Of a stretch of 64,000 nucleotides of DNA, positions 24,992 to 33,948 are shown one piece after another. The first letter of the stretch is position 1. Each line of letters begins with the position of its first letter. A model generated the notes under the pieces. The model worked only from the letters and a program-made list of their open reading frames with translations. It was not told the DNA's origin and did no database searches. The DNA comes from Paraburkholderia diazotrophica (GTDB lineage: Bacteria > Pseudomonadota > Gammaproteobacteria > Burkholderiales > Burkholderiaceae): assembly GCF_900108945.1 (NCBI RefSeq), contig NZ_FNYE01000042.1, positions 1-64,000 on the forward strand, given 5' to 3'. Made by a program: the position numbers and the translations under genes.

Positions 24992-26916
24992 TGGCACACG
25001 TCTCAGACCTGATTGGAACCGACATTGAGCGGTACCTGAAACAGCACGAAACGAAGAGCCTTTTGCGATTCATCACATGCGGGAGCGTGGATGACGGCAA
25101 GAGCACACTGATCGGCCGATTACTGTACGAATCGAAGATGTTGTTCGAGGACCAGCTCGCGGCGCTCGCAGCCGATTCCAGGAAAATAGGCACACGCGGC
25201 GGCGAGATGGACTATGCGTTGCTGCTGGATGGCCTGGCCGCGGAGCGCGAGCAGGGCATTACCATCGATGTCGCCTACCGGTTCTTCTCGACCGATCGCC
25301 GCAAGTTTATCGTTGCCGATACGCCTGGGCACGAGCAGTACACCCGCAACATGATCACGGGAGCGTCGACGGCCGATCTGGCCATTATCCTGGTCGACGC
25401 CCGCAAGGGCATGCTGCAACAAACGCGCAGACACAGCTATCTTGTGTCGCTGATCGGTATTCGCAACGTGGTGCTCGCGGTCAACAAGATGGACCTCGTC
25501 GATTACTCGCGCGAACGATTCGATGAGGTTTCGCGCGAATACTGTGACTTTGCAGGGAAGATCGGCATTCGAGATGTGACGGCCATTCCGATCTCCGGCG
25601 TGAACGGCGACAACATCATCGGGAAAAGTGAAAAGACCGCGTGGTACGACGGTCCTTCATTGATGCATCACCTCGAGAGTGTCGAGATCGACGAGGCGCG
25701 TTTGCAGGCGCAGCCCTTCCGGTTCCCGGTCCAGTGGGTCAACCGTCCAAACCTCGACTTTCGTGGCTTCGCTGGGACGATTGCGTCCGGCCTGGTGCGC
25801 GTGGGGGAACGCATACAGGTACAGCCGTCAGGACGGGAGAGCACCGTGGCCCGGATCGTGTCGGCGGACGGCAATCTCGACGTGGCCTACGCGGAGCAAT
25901 CCGTCACACTCATGCTTGCCGACGAAGTGGACGTTTCTCGCGGCGACCTGATTTCGACGGTCGATTCCCCCGCGCAGGTAGCCGACCAGTTTGAAGCAAC
26001 ACTCGTGTGGATGAGCGACGAGCCTATGCTGCGTGGACGCAGCTATTTGCTCAAGCTGGGCACGCGGACCGTCACGGCAACCGTATTGCCACTAAAGTAC
26101 AAAGTGAATGTCAATACGCTCGAACATGTGGCCGGCGAGACGCTGACCCTGAACGAAATTGGTGTTGCGGAAATTGAGCTTGACCGCGCGATTGCTTTCG
26201 ACCCATACGACCACAATCGCGAAACGGGCGGCTTCATTGTGATCGACCGCATGACCAACAACACGGTTGGCGCCGGCATGTTGCGGTTCGCGTTGCGCCG
26301 CGCAAGCAACATCCACTGGCAGACCCTGGAGGTCGACAAACGCGCGCGACGGGTGCTGAACGGGCATCAAAGCGGTGTGGTCTGGCTTACCGGACTATCG
26401 GGAGCGGGCAAATCGACCATTGCCAATCTGCTGGAGAAGCGCCTGCACGCAATGGGCATGCGCACGTATTTACTCGATGGCGACAATGTCCGGCACGGGT
26501 TGAACAAAGATCTGGGATTCACGGCTGAGGATCGCGTCGAGAATATCAGGCGCATCGCCGAGGTGGCGAAGTTGATGGCCGACGCGGGCGTGATTGTGAT
26601 CACTGCGTTCATTTCGCCGTTCCGATCTGAACGAGGCATGGCGCGTGATCTTATGGAAAACGGTGAGTTTATTGAGGTTTTCATCGACACTCCGCTCGAA
26701 GTGGCTGAACAGCGCGACCCTAAGGGACTCTACAAAAAGGCACGCCGCGGCGAGCTGAAGAACTTTACCGGGATCGATTCGCCCTATGAGCGTCCGCAAA
26801 ATCCGGAAATGCGCATCGACACCACGAGCTCTTCCCCGGAAACGGCTGTAGAAGCGATCTTCGACAAACTCCAGGCGATGGGTTTCCTCGACGTGTTTCG
26901 AGGCGCGCCGATCTGA
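24991..26916 (+). CDS. cysNC: bifunctional sulfate adenylyltransferase subunit 1/adenylylsulfate kinase
   Basis: A 641-residue CysN-CysC fusion, the NodQ arrangement. Residues 20-440 are the EF-Tu-like GTPase that drives sulfate adenylation: GSVDDGKSTLIGRLL (G1), DTPGHEQY (G3) and NKMD (G4), followed by two beta-barrel domains. Residues 455-641 are APS kinase, with WLTGLSGAGKSTIA (P-loop near 465-475), DGDNVRHGLN, and KNFTGIDSPYE. With CysD it makes PAPS from sulfate, ATP and GTP. A fused enzyme inside a sulfotransferase operon points to dedicated sulfonation rather than cysteine synthesis. Confidence 0.95.
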   Translation: MAHVSDLIGTDIERYLKQHETKSLLRFITCGSVDDGKSTLIGRLLYESKMLFEDQLAALAADSRKIGTRGGEMDYALLLDGLAAEREQGITIDVAYRFFSTDRRKFIVADTPGHEQYTRNMITGASTADLAIILVDARKGMLQQTRRHSYLVSLIGIRNVVLAVNKMDLVDYSRERFDEVSREYCDFAGKIGIRDVTAIPISGVNGDNIIGKSEKTAWYDGPSLMHHLESVEIDEARLQAQPFRFPVQWVNRPNLDFRGFAGTIASGLVRVGERIQVQPSGRESTVARIVSADGNLDVAYAEQSVTLMLADEVDVSRGDLISTVDSPAQVADQFEATLVWMSDEPMLRGRSYLLKLGTRTVTATVLPLKYKVNVNTLEHVAGETLTLNEIGVAEIELDRAIAFDPYDHNRETGGFIVIDRMTNNTVGAGMLRFALRRASNIHWQTLEVDKRARRVLNGHQSGVVWLTGLSGAGKSTIANLLEKRLHAMGMRTYLLDGDNVRHGLNKDLGFTAEDRVENIRRIAEVAKLMADAGVIVITAFISPFRSERGMARDLMENGEFIEVFIDTPLEVAEQRDPKGLYKKARRGELKNFTGIDSPYERPQNPEMRIDTTSSSPETAVEAIFDKLQAMGFLDVFRGAPI

Positions 26917-27124
26917 GCCGGTGACGGCTGTGCACATGGACGTGCTCGTCCATGTGGCGCTTCCCCCACCCGTGCGTTCATATTGTTATACGGTATTCAT
27001 TTATGTATACTCCGTGCTGTCATCTACGGGAGATGCTCGAAGCGATTCCCCGTGTTGACGGCGCCCTCGACGGGCGAGAGTCCAACGAGCATGGCGACGT
27101 TACGAGGCCAGGGAGAGAGTGGGG

Positions 27125-28795
27125 ATGGGGGAGGTGAATCAGCAAGAGCATGGTCCACGCGAGTCGATGGAATACGACGTGGTGATCGTTGGCGGTGGCC
27201 CCGCAGGGCTGTCCGCAGCGATCCGCCTGAAGCAGCTGGCCGCGCAAAAAGGCGTCGAAATCGGCGTCTGCGTGCTGGAGAAAGGCTCGGAAATCGGGGC
27301 GCATATCCTCTCGGGCGCTGTTATGGATCCGCGTGCCCTAAACGAGCTGATTCCGGACTGGAAAGAGCAAGGCGCGCCGCTGAACGTGCCCGTGACCGAG
27401 GATAAATTCCTTTTTCTTTCCGAAACGGGGGCTACGGCTGTGCCGAACTGGGCACTACCCGCCAACTTCAAGAACCACGGCAACTACGTCATCAGCCTCG
27501 CCAACGTCACCCGCTGGCTGGGTCAGCAGGCCGAGGCGCTGGGCGTGGAAATCTTCCCCGGCTTTCCGGCCGCCGAAGTGCTCTACAACGACGACGACTC
27601 GGTCAAGGGCGTCGCCACCGGCAACATGGGCGTCGGCAAGGACGGCGAGCCGACCGAGAACTTCCAGCTCGGCATGGAGCTGCACGCGAAGTACACGCTG
27701 TTCTGCGAAGGCTGCCGCGGGCACCTGGGCCGTCAACTGAACGAGAACTTCAAGCTCGGCAAGGATTCGGATCCGCAGGTCTACGGCATCGGCATCAAGG
27801 AACTGTGGGAAATCGATCCCGCGAAGCACCAGCCCGGTCTCGTGATTCACACGGCCGGCTGGCCGCTGGAGTCGGACACCTACGGCGGCTCGTTCCTGTA
27901 CCACACCGACAACAACCAGGTGATGGTGGGCTTCGTTGTCGGGCTGGCGTACCAGAACCCGTATCTATCTCCGTTCGAGGAATTCCAGCGCTATAAGACG
28001 CACCCGGAAATCCGCAAGTATCTGGAAGGCGGCAAGCGCGTGTCGTATGGCGCGCGCGCGATCACGGCGGGGGGCCTGTTGTCGCTGCCGAAGCTTACCT
28101 TCCCGGGCGGCGCGCTCGTCGGTGACGATGCGGGCTTTTTGAACGCCTCGCGGATCAAGGGCAGCCACGCGGCGATCAAGACCGGCATGCTCGCAGCGGA
28201 CGCGGCATTCGAAGCCGTGCAGGCCGGCCGCCAGAGCGACGAACTTGCCGCGTACCCGCAGGCGTTCAGGCAGTCGTGGCTGTACACGGAACTGTACAAG
28301 GCGCGGAACTTCAAGCAGTGGATGAGCAAGGGCCTGTACCTGGGCACGCTGATGGTCGGCATCGAGCAGAAGCTGCTGGGCGGCAACGTGCCGTGGACCC
28401 TGCATCACCACCATCGCGATCACGAGATGTTCAAACCCGCGTCGCAGTGCAAGCCGATCGAGTATCCGAAACCTGATGGCAAGCTCACGTTCGACCGGCT
28501 CTCGTCGGTGTTCATTTCGAACACGAACCACGAGGAGAACCAGCCCGCGCACCTGACGTTGAAAGACATCACGGTGCCCGTCGGTATCAACCTTCAAACG
28601 TACGCGGGACCCGAGACGCGGTTCTGCCCAGCAGGCGTCTATGAGTTCGTGAAGAACGACGACAACAGCGACCGTCTGCAAATCAACGCGCAGAACTGCG
28701 TGCATTGCAAGACCTGCGACATCAAGGACCCGACGCAGAACATCGTATGGGTCACGCCCGAAGGCGGCGGCGGGCCGAATTATCCGAATATGTGA
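27125..28795 (+). CDS. electron transfer flavoprotein-ubiquinone oxidoreductase
   Basis: A 556-residue membrane-associated ETF-QO that passes electrons from acyl-CoA dehydrogenases through ETF to ubiquinone. VVIVGGGPAGLSAAIRL near residue 20 is the FAD loop, HILSGAVMDPRAL follows, and LPKLTFPGGALVGDDAGFLNASRIKG lies near residue 325. The C-terminal FCPAGVYEF and NCVHCKTCDIKDPTQNI supply the four cysteines of the 4Fe-4S cluster. The ATG at 27125 follows GGGAGAG; another in-frame ATG is at 27167. It is a single gene 208 bases after cysNC and probably a core gene, but it would serve beta-oxidation in the neighbouring cluster. Confidence 0.95.
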   Translation: MGEVNQQEHGPRESMEYDVVIVGGGPAGLSAAIRLKQLAAQKGVEIGVCVLEKGSEIGAHILSGAVMDPRALNELIPDWKEQGAPLNVPVTEDKFLFLSETGATAVPNWALPANFKNHGNYVISLANVTRWLGQQAEALGVEIFPGFPAAEVLYNDDDSVKGVATGNMGVGKDGEPTENFQLGMELHAKYTLFCEGCRGHLGRQLNENFKLGKDSDPQVYGIGIKELWEIDPAKHQPGLVIHTAGWPLESDTYGGSFLYHTDNNQVMVGFVVGLAYQNPYLSPFEEFQRYKTHPEIRKYLEGGKRVSYGARAITAGGLLSLPKLTFPGGALVGDDAGFLNASRIKGSHAAIKTGMLAADAAFEAVQAGRQSDELAAYPQAFRQSWLYTELYKARNFKQWMSKGLYLGTLMVGIEQKLLGGNVPWTLHHHHRDHEMFKPASQCKPIEYPKPDGKLTFDRLSSVFISNTNHEENQPAHLTLKDITVPVGINLQTYAGPETRFCPAGVYEFVKNDDNSDRLQINAQNCVHCKTCDIKDPTQNIVWVTPEGGGGPNYPNM

Positions 28796-28830
28796 CCAGT
28801 ACCAGATGAGTCTCAGAGGCAAGATCCAGT

Positions 28831-29667
28831 ATGAAACTGATTCGGTCTATCGAGGAGTTGAGAGCTCAGTTGCGCGGACAAAACCGCACGGCCTTCGTGC
28901 CAACAATGGGCAATCTGCATGAAGGGCATCTGTCGCTTATCAGGCTTGCGCGGCAGCATGGCGATCCTGTCGTTACCAGCATTTTCGTGAATCCGCTGCA
29001 GTTTGGACCCGGCGAAGATTTCGAGCGTTATCCGAGAACACTCGAGGCGGACTTGGAGAAACTCCAGAAGGAGAATGTGTACGTTGTCTTTGCCCCGACG
29101 GAACGAGACCTCTATCCGCAAGCGCAAGAGTATCGTGTGCAGCCTCCTGGCGGGCTTGGCGACATGCTGGAGGGGGAGTTCCGGCCTGGCTTCTTTCAAG
29201 GCGTTTGCACGGTCGTAATGAAGTTGCTGTTATGCGCGCAGCCGCGTGTGACGGTGTTTGGAAAGAAGGACTACCAACAACTGATGATAGTTAGGGAAAT
29301 GTGTAAGCAGTTCGCCATGCCCACGGATGTAATAGCCGGCGAAACCATCCGCGACATTGATGGACTCGCGCTGTCCTCGCGCAACCGCTTCCTCACGCCG
29401 GAGCAACGGGTGGAGGCTCCCACGCTGCATCGGCTCCTGCACAGCGTGCGCGAGGATATCTTGAGCGGGCGACAAGATATTCAGCGAATTGAGCGGCGTG
29501 TATTCTCAACGCTCGTCGATCGCGGCTGGAAGCCTGATTACATCTCGGTCCGAAAGCAAGCCGACTTACGCTTTCCGACGGAGCCGGATGTCGTCGAGCA
29601 AAAGCTCGTTGTGCTAGCAGCAGCGCGTCTCGGCAGCACGCGCCTTATTGACAACATTGAGATTTGA
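28831..29667 (+). CDS. panC: pantothenate synthetase (pantoate--beta-alanine ligase)
   Basis: A 278-residue enzyme joining pantoate and beta-alanine with ATP hydrolysis to make pantothenate, the precursor of CoA. FVPTMGNLHEGHLSLIRLA near residue 22 is the HIGH-type nucleotide motif, IFVNPLQFGPGEDFERYPRT near residue 55 binds pantoate, and FGKKDYQQL near residue 145 and SSRN near residue 182 complete the site. Length is normal. It follows the ETF-QO gene by 35 bases. In many Burkholderia panC lies beside panD elsewhere, so this may be a second copy. Confidence 0.95.
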   Translation: MKLIRSIEELRAQLRGQNRTAFVPTMGNLHEGHLSLIRLARQHGDPVVTSIFVNPLQFGPGEDFERYPRTLEADLEKLQKENVYVVFAPTERDLYPQAQEYRVQPPGGLGDMLEGEFRPGFFQGVCTVVMKLLLCAQPRVTVFGKKDYQQLMIVREMCKQFAMPTDVIAGETIRDIDGLALSSRNRFLTPEQRVEAPTLHRLLHSVREDILSGRQDIQRIERRVFSTLVDRGWKPDYISVRKQADLRFPTEPDVVEQKLVVLAAARLGSTRLIDNIEI

Positions 29668-29763
29668 ACCTCCGATGCTATGCCTTGCCACTGTTATCGA
29701 GAGGTAGGGCGAGAGTGCAACTCGAAGGCGCGGCCTGCGCCTGCCTGAAATTAACGTTTCGTT

Positions 29764-30573
29764 ATGACTGAACCAGCGATTCATCACGACGGCTCCCGTA
29801 GGCGATCGGTGCTTGTGACGGGAGGCGCCCGACGAATCGGTCGGGCGGTGGCCATGGGGTTTGCTGCCCGAGGATGGGACATTGCCGTTCACCATCACGA
29901 GTCGAAGCGCGAAGCGCAGGAGATTGTTGATCAGATCGCAGCGCAAGGCGGACGCGCGATTTCCCTTTGCGCAGATCTTTCGAACGAGGAACAAGTGAGA
30001 GAACTTGTGCCCGCTTGTGTGCAAGCGTTCGGACGACTCGATTGTGTCCTGAACTGCGCGTCGCGGTTCGAGGAAGATACGGCACAGACCTTTACCTACA
30101 ATCTCCTGCTGAACCTCATGGAAATTAACGTCGCTGCACCGCTGGCTCTCGCGCGGGGGCTCTACGACGCGATACCGGATTGTGCAGTTGCCGACGAGGT
30201 GCAGCGCGGCGTCGTTGTGAACGTTCTGGACCAGAAGCTTTACAACATGAATCCAGACTACATCTCCTATACCTTGACGAAAGCCGCATTGGCGAATGCC
30301 ACGATTGCGCTTGCGCAGGCGTTAGCGCCGAAGGTCAGGGTGGTCGGTTTGGCTCCCGGACTTACGCTTGTCTCTGGTGATCAAACGCAAGAGCAGTTTG
30401 AGATGGCTCACAGAATGACTCCACTTCGGCGCGGATCTCAACTTCAGGACATCATCGATGCAGCCATCTATCTCGCCGAGGCCCGCGGAGTTACCGGGAC
30501 GACTCTGGTTGTTGACGGCGGTCAACATCTCGCATCCAGCCAGCGCGACGTGATGTTCGTCAAATTCGAGTAG
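29764..30573 (+). CDS. SDR oxidoreductase, pteridine reductase/FolM-like
   Basis: A 269-residue SDR whose cofactor loop TGGARRIGRAVA (about residues 20-31) contains the Arg-Arg-Ile-Gly typical of pteridine reductases and dihydromonapterin reductase FolM. VNVLDQKLYNMNPDYISYTLTKAAL near residues 157-181 holds the catalytic Asp/Tyr/Lys set with the YTLTK form of this group. GTTLVVDGGQHL is near the end. It probably uses NADPH to reduce a pterin. It stands alone, 96 bases after panC and before a decayed tetR. Confidence 0.82.
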   Translation: MTEPAIHHDGSRRRSVLVTGGARRIGRAVAMGFAARGWDIAVHHHESKREAQEIVDQIAAQGGRAISLCADLSNEEQVRELVPACVQAFGRLDCVLNCASRFEEDTAQTFTYNLLLNLMEINVAAPLALARGLYDAIPDCAVADEVQRGVVVNVLDQKLYNMNPDYISYTLTKAALANATIALAQALAPKVRVVGLAPGLTLVSGDQTQEQFEMAHRMTPLRRGSQLQDIIDAAIYLAEARGVTGTTLVVDGGQHLASSQRDVMFVKFE

Positions 30574-30660
30574 GCACGCGGACAAGACCTCACATCTCGC
30601 GGCAGAAAAGGCTGAAAGCGGTGCAGCGCGAAACGGGAGCGCGTAGAAGATGAGGGGATA

Positions 30661-31250
30661 GTGAAGCGAAAGTACAAGGACTCGTTACCCGGGAAAAGAT
30701 CCTGGACAGCGCGGACATTTTATTTTTCGAGCGTGGCGTTAGCTCCACGTCTCTCCAGGACATAGCTCACGCGGCTGGTATGACAAGGGGCGCTATCTAT
30801 GGGCACTTCTCAAACAAATGGGCACTCATTGCGGCTCTGTTTGAGCGATCGGCGCTGCCTCTAGACCCATTCACAATTTCGGCGGAGAGGTTAAATGGGG
30901 CAACGTTCAATGCTTTGCGCACGGAACTTGAACAGCGATTGACCGATGTCCTTCAACCCGGCCCACAACGACGTCTTTGCATTCTCCACAGCAAGATCCG
31001 AAGGAAATGCTGTTGTTTCTACATCGATGCTGGGGGCAGCTGCACGAGTCGCGCAGTCGTCTATCAAATCCGCGCTAAGGCTCACGGCCGCACATCTCGA
31101 GGTCACGAACCATGTCGACTATGCCGCGGAAGCGATATACATACACTCATTGTTGACGGGCTGCTTTCACCTGAGTTTGGTCATGCCTTCGCATCAGGGC
31201 GCAGAGCAAACCCGTGCGTCAGCTGTCGTCGGAAGGGCACTTTCAACCTT
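30661..31250 (+). pseudogene. decayed TetR/AcrR-family regulator
   Basis: A GTG at 30661 begins a short KRKYKDS reading. After a one-base shift near 30684 the frame reads VTREKILDSADILFFERGVSSTSL and then DIAHAAGMTRGAIYGHFSNKWALIAALFER, a complete AcrR-type helix-turn-helix. A further shift near 30950 is needed to continue into helix-like sequence (AAEAIYIHSLLTGCF). No single frame covers the protein and no start codon remains in the HTH frame. It probably once regulated the efflux-type MFS gene that lies convergent at 31524. Confidence 0.65.
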
Positions 31251-31523
31251 GCCGATTGACGGGCACCTTGAATCGGGGCGGAGAGGTGTTTTCGAAAGCC
31301 GAATATCAGGGAAGTTCAGAGCCGTTCGACATCACGTCAGTCGTTGATAAGCAATCGCTTCAACCGTTAGTAGAAGTGGTACGGAACGACCCGCTAGAAG
31401 TGCTAGTCCTGCAAAAGCGCTTTGGGCGCATTAAATCGCGAAACTTTGGGGCTGTGCTACTGCCGGGCTCGCATTGTCAGATTTCGAAATGTCAGCCTTA
31501 CTGAACCGCTCCCTGATTAGTTT

Positions 31524-32780
31524 CTACCTCGGGGATTCAATCGTTGTGGGTGTTTGCATGAATTCAGATTCCATTTGCACGGGATGTCGCCGCGCAAATA
31601 GCGGCCCCATGACCATGCACAAAGCAGCAACGGTTAGCGTCTTCGATACGCCAAATTGATCCGCGCAGACACCCCACACGAACGCACCGACGGCCATAGA
31701 GCCTTGGAACGAGAGCAAGAAAACGGCTAACGCGCGAGCGCGCACCCACGCGGGAAGATTCGCCTGGAAGGCGGAAGAGACGGTGGAGTTGAATGTGATC
31801 CATGCGGCCCCCCCGACGAGCAGAGACACACAGACAGGTGCGACGTATGGCACATGGGCCGCAATCAATGTTGCCAAACCGAATAGCACAGACGCACCGC
31901 TAGCTAGAGTATTGAGCGTCAAATAGCGACGTATCCGACCGAGCGCAATTCCACCAGCAACGGCTCCTGCTCCCAGGCTACCGAGCAACGTTCCATACCC
32001 GCCGGGGCCAGAACCTGGATGATGTTTCGCTACGAGCGGTAGTAGCGCCCACAAGGCGCTTGCGCTACCTACAAAAATGATTGTGCGAACAAGATGCCCG
32101 CGCAGCGCGACACAACAAAGCACATAGCGTGCACCGATACGCATCGCGCTTACCAGACGCTCGGGCTCCGAAACGACTGTTCTCTCCGGCTTGTACCAAA
32201 ACAGAAAGATGGACACCGCGACTGCAAATAGTCCCGTCGTGAGAGCGAAGACCGCGTGCAATCCTGATCCGGCGATAACCGCACCCGCTAGAGCAGGACC
32301 GACTGCTCGTGCGCCATTGAAAGCGACACCATTGAGCGCGATCGCGGAGAGCAGCGCTGACCGAGGCACTGCTTCAGCAGTGGAGGATTGCCACGCCGGA
32401 ACTGACACGGCACTCCCTGCTCCGAGCAGAAAAGTAAAAAGCAGCAGCCTGATCGGATTGATCGCGTTCAGCACCAGCAGGATGCAAAAGAGGACGGAGA
32501 AGATCAGCGTCCAGCAATGCGCGGCCAGCAAGAGGCGGCGCTTGTCCATCAAATCGGCGAGCACTCCCGCCGGCATCCCGAACAGAAACGCCGGCAACGT
32601 GGTGGCAGCCTGGGTCAGCGCAACCATCACTGGGGACGTCGTGAGCGACGTCATTAACCAGGCTGCCCCCACGTTTTGCACCCAGGCGCCAAGGCTCGCG
32701 GCCAGCATGGCCATCCATATCGCCCGGAATGGTCGATAGCGAAGCGGGTCTGACGCCGGTGGTGGTTTCGTTGAAGGCAT
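31524..32780 (-). CDS. MFS transporter, DHA3/MFS_3-like
   Basis: A 418-residue permease with about 12 hydrophobic segments. FRAIWMAMLAASLGAWVQNVGAAWLMTSL and PAFLFGMPAGVLADLMDKRRLLL match the MFS_3 (EntS-like) group, which exports siderophores or drugs. Full-length members usually carry about 100 more C-terminal residues including a soluble domain; here the protein ends with QTPTTIESPR, so it may be a short form or truncated. The ATG at 32780 is chosen because the family start (DPLRYRPFRAIW) follows 11 residues later. Confidence 0.8.
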   Translation of the reverse strand: MPSTKPPPASDPLRYRPFRAIWMAMLAASLGAWVQNVGAAWLMTSLTTSPVMVALTQAATTLPAFLFGMPAGVLADLMDKRRLLLAAHCWTLIFSVLFCILLVLNAINPIRLLLFTFLLGAGSAVSVPAWQSSTAEAVPRSALLSAIALNGVAFNGARAVGPALAGAVIAGSGLHAVFALTTGLFAVAVSIFLFWYKPERTVVSEPERLVSAMRIGARYVLCCVALRGHLVRTIIFVGSASALWALLPLVAKHHPGSGPGGYGTLLGSLGAGAVAGGIALGRIRRYLTLNTLASGASVLFGLATLIAAHVPYVAPVCVSLLVGGAAWITFNSTVSSAFQANLPAWVRARALAVFLLSFQGSMAVGAFVWGVCADQFGVSKTLTVAALCMVMGPLFARRHPVQMESEFMQTPTTIESPR

Positions 32781-33250
32781 TGGGCTCAGACTTTGGAGGT
32801 CACGCGTGACACCGCGTATGGATCGCTCGATGTACTCGCCGGATCGGCAGCTTTCATGCGTAAAATGGAATGGTGATCGCAAATATGAACATGATAGCCG
32901 TGATCTGTCAATGAGTGATTTGAGTCAGTCCGTGAAGATGCTGCGCGTCGGAAGTCCCGCAGTCGCTGGCAGGCATGGGGTCTGAGACCGTTCCCATGCG
33001 ACAGAAGACCAAATGTTGGTTTATGTGCCGTCCTGCAATTTCGGCCGTACTCTCGTCCGATCGTCCTCGACCTGCACCGATAAGTAGACGCCACCCGAAG
33101 ACGAAGTCTTTCGCTTAGCCAGGGGCGCAGACCGATGGGTGACGACTGCGCCTCGGTAGGCAGCACCAAGAGCGCCAGTACGATGCCGCCGATGTTCTTT
33201 CGCGTCAGTGGAAAGCATGTCGACCGTGACGAAGGCGTCATCGGAGGGCA

Positions 33251-33499
33251 TCATCGGCGCCGGGCCGTTACAGCTAGCCCTATGTCGCGGAGTGTCCGGG
33301 CGCGCGGTGCAGGCAGAGTGACATATGAGAGTTCAACAAGCACGACTGAATGCGAAAGCGACTGGTCGCTGGTGAGCAGTTGAACAGGTCTCGCGTTGGC
33401 GCGACCGGAAATGACCACATAGAACATGCCCCAGCCGCCTCGGGATGTGTCGCGGTGAGGGTGCCGCGACATGGAGGTCCGGGGCCGATACTGTCGCAT
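33251..33499 (-). pseudogene. possible C-terminal remnant of a PIN-domain toxin (VapC-like)
   Basis: Within this frame, RANARPVQLLTSDQSLSHS-VVLVEL resembles the last strand-helix unit of VapC-type PIN ribonucleases, where LLTSD supplies an acidic active-site residue. The upstream three quarters of a PIN domain and any antitoxin are absent. The match is short and recognition is by eye only. Confidence 0.3.
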
Positions 33500-33539
33500 C
33501 GGTCATCACTTCCTCGCAGTAGACGCTGGATAAGTGGGA

Positions 33540-33662
33540 TCAGTAAGCGCGGAATAGACGATTGAGCGCTGCACTGATGCGGTCCTGTTCACCTTTGAGC
33601 GTACGACTCGCGGGGCCGAGGTCACCTGTCCGGACCGCGCCGAGCAACGGCGTTTCAAGCAC
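33540..33662 (-). pseudogene. unassigned coding-like fragment with in-frame stop
   Basis: A GTG-started 40-residue frame ending in GEQDRISAALNRLFRAY reads like a real protein terminus. The same frame continues upstream (DLSPIIEIE, then TGA, then EPF) as if one CGA or TGG codon had become a stop. No family is recognised. Confidence 0.25.
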
Positions 33663-33948
33663 GAACGGCTCTCACTCGATCTCAATGATGGGTGAGAGAT
33701 CCCGCGCAACCCTTGGTCGTCGTGTAAGTGCTGGTTAAACGCGTCAAAGGAATGACTACGCGTGACAGGAGATTGCCCAGATAGGCCGAACATCGCCGAT
33801 GGATATTGATTTTACATAATCTTAATTATCAACGCTGTTGGTATGTTCTGAAGTGTTGCGCATGGAACGGCATTGAGGCTCCGGATACCGCAACGGCGAC
33901 ACTCATTTATGGTATGTTCCGCCGTTGCGTTTTGTTCTGGACCTTTTT

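Larger units (their letters stand above)
32781..33948. other. gene-poor stretch with decayed fragments
   Basis: No intact gene is supported. Two minus-strand fragments look protein-coding (33251-33499 and 33540-33662) but are broken. Composition is mixed and the stretch ends at the recombinase operon, so it is likely a decayed insertion region. Near its right end an inverted repeat ATAAT-CTTA-ATTAT (33816-33829), enclosed by TTGAT (33806-33810) and ATCAA (33828-33832), could be the element boundary, but no partner at the other end was found. Confidence 0.4.

Noticed and set aside
21617..26916. Nod-factor sulfation genes nodH-nodPQ
   Set aside because: The organisation is analogous, but the sulfotransferase is longer and of a different subtype, and no nodABC or other nod genes are seen.
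27965..28822. A 285-codon minus-strand open frame
   Set aside because: It is antisense to the ETF-QO gene and reflects high-GC codon bias.
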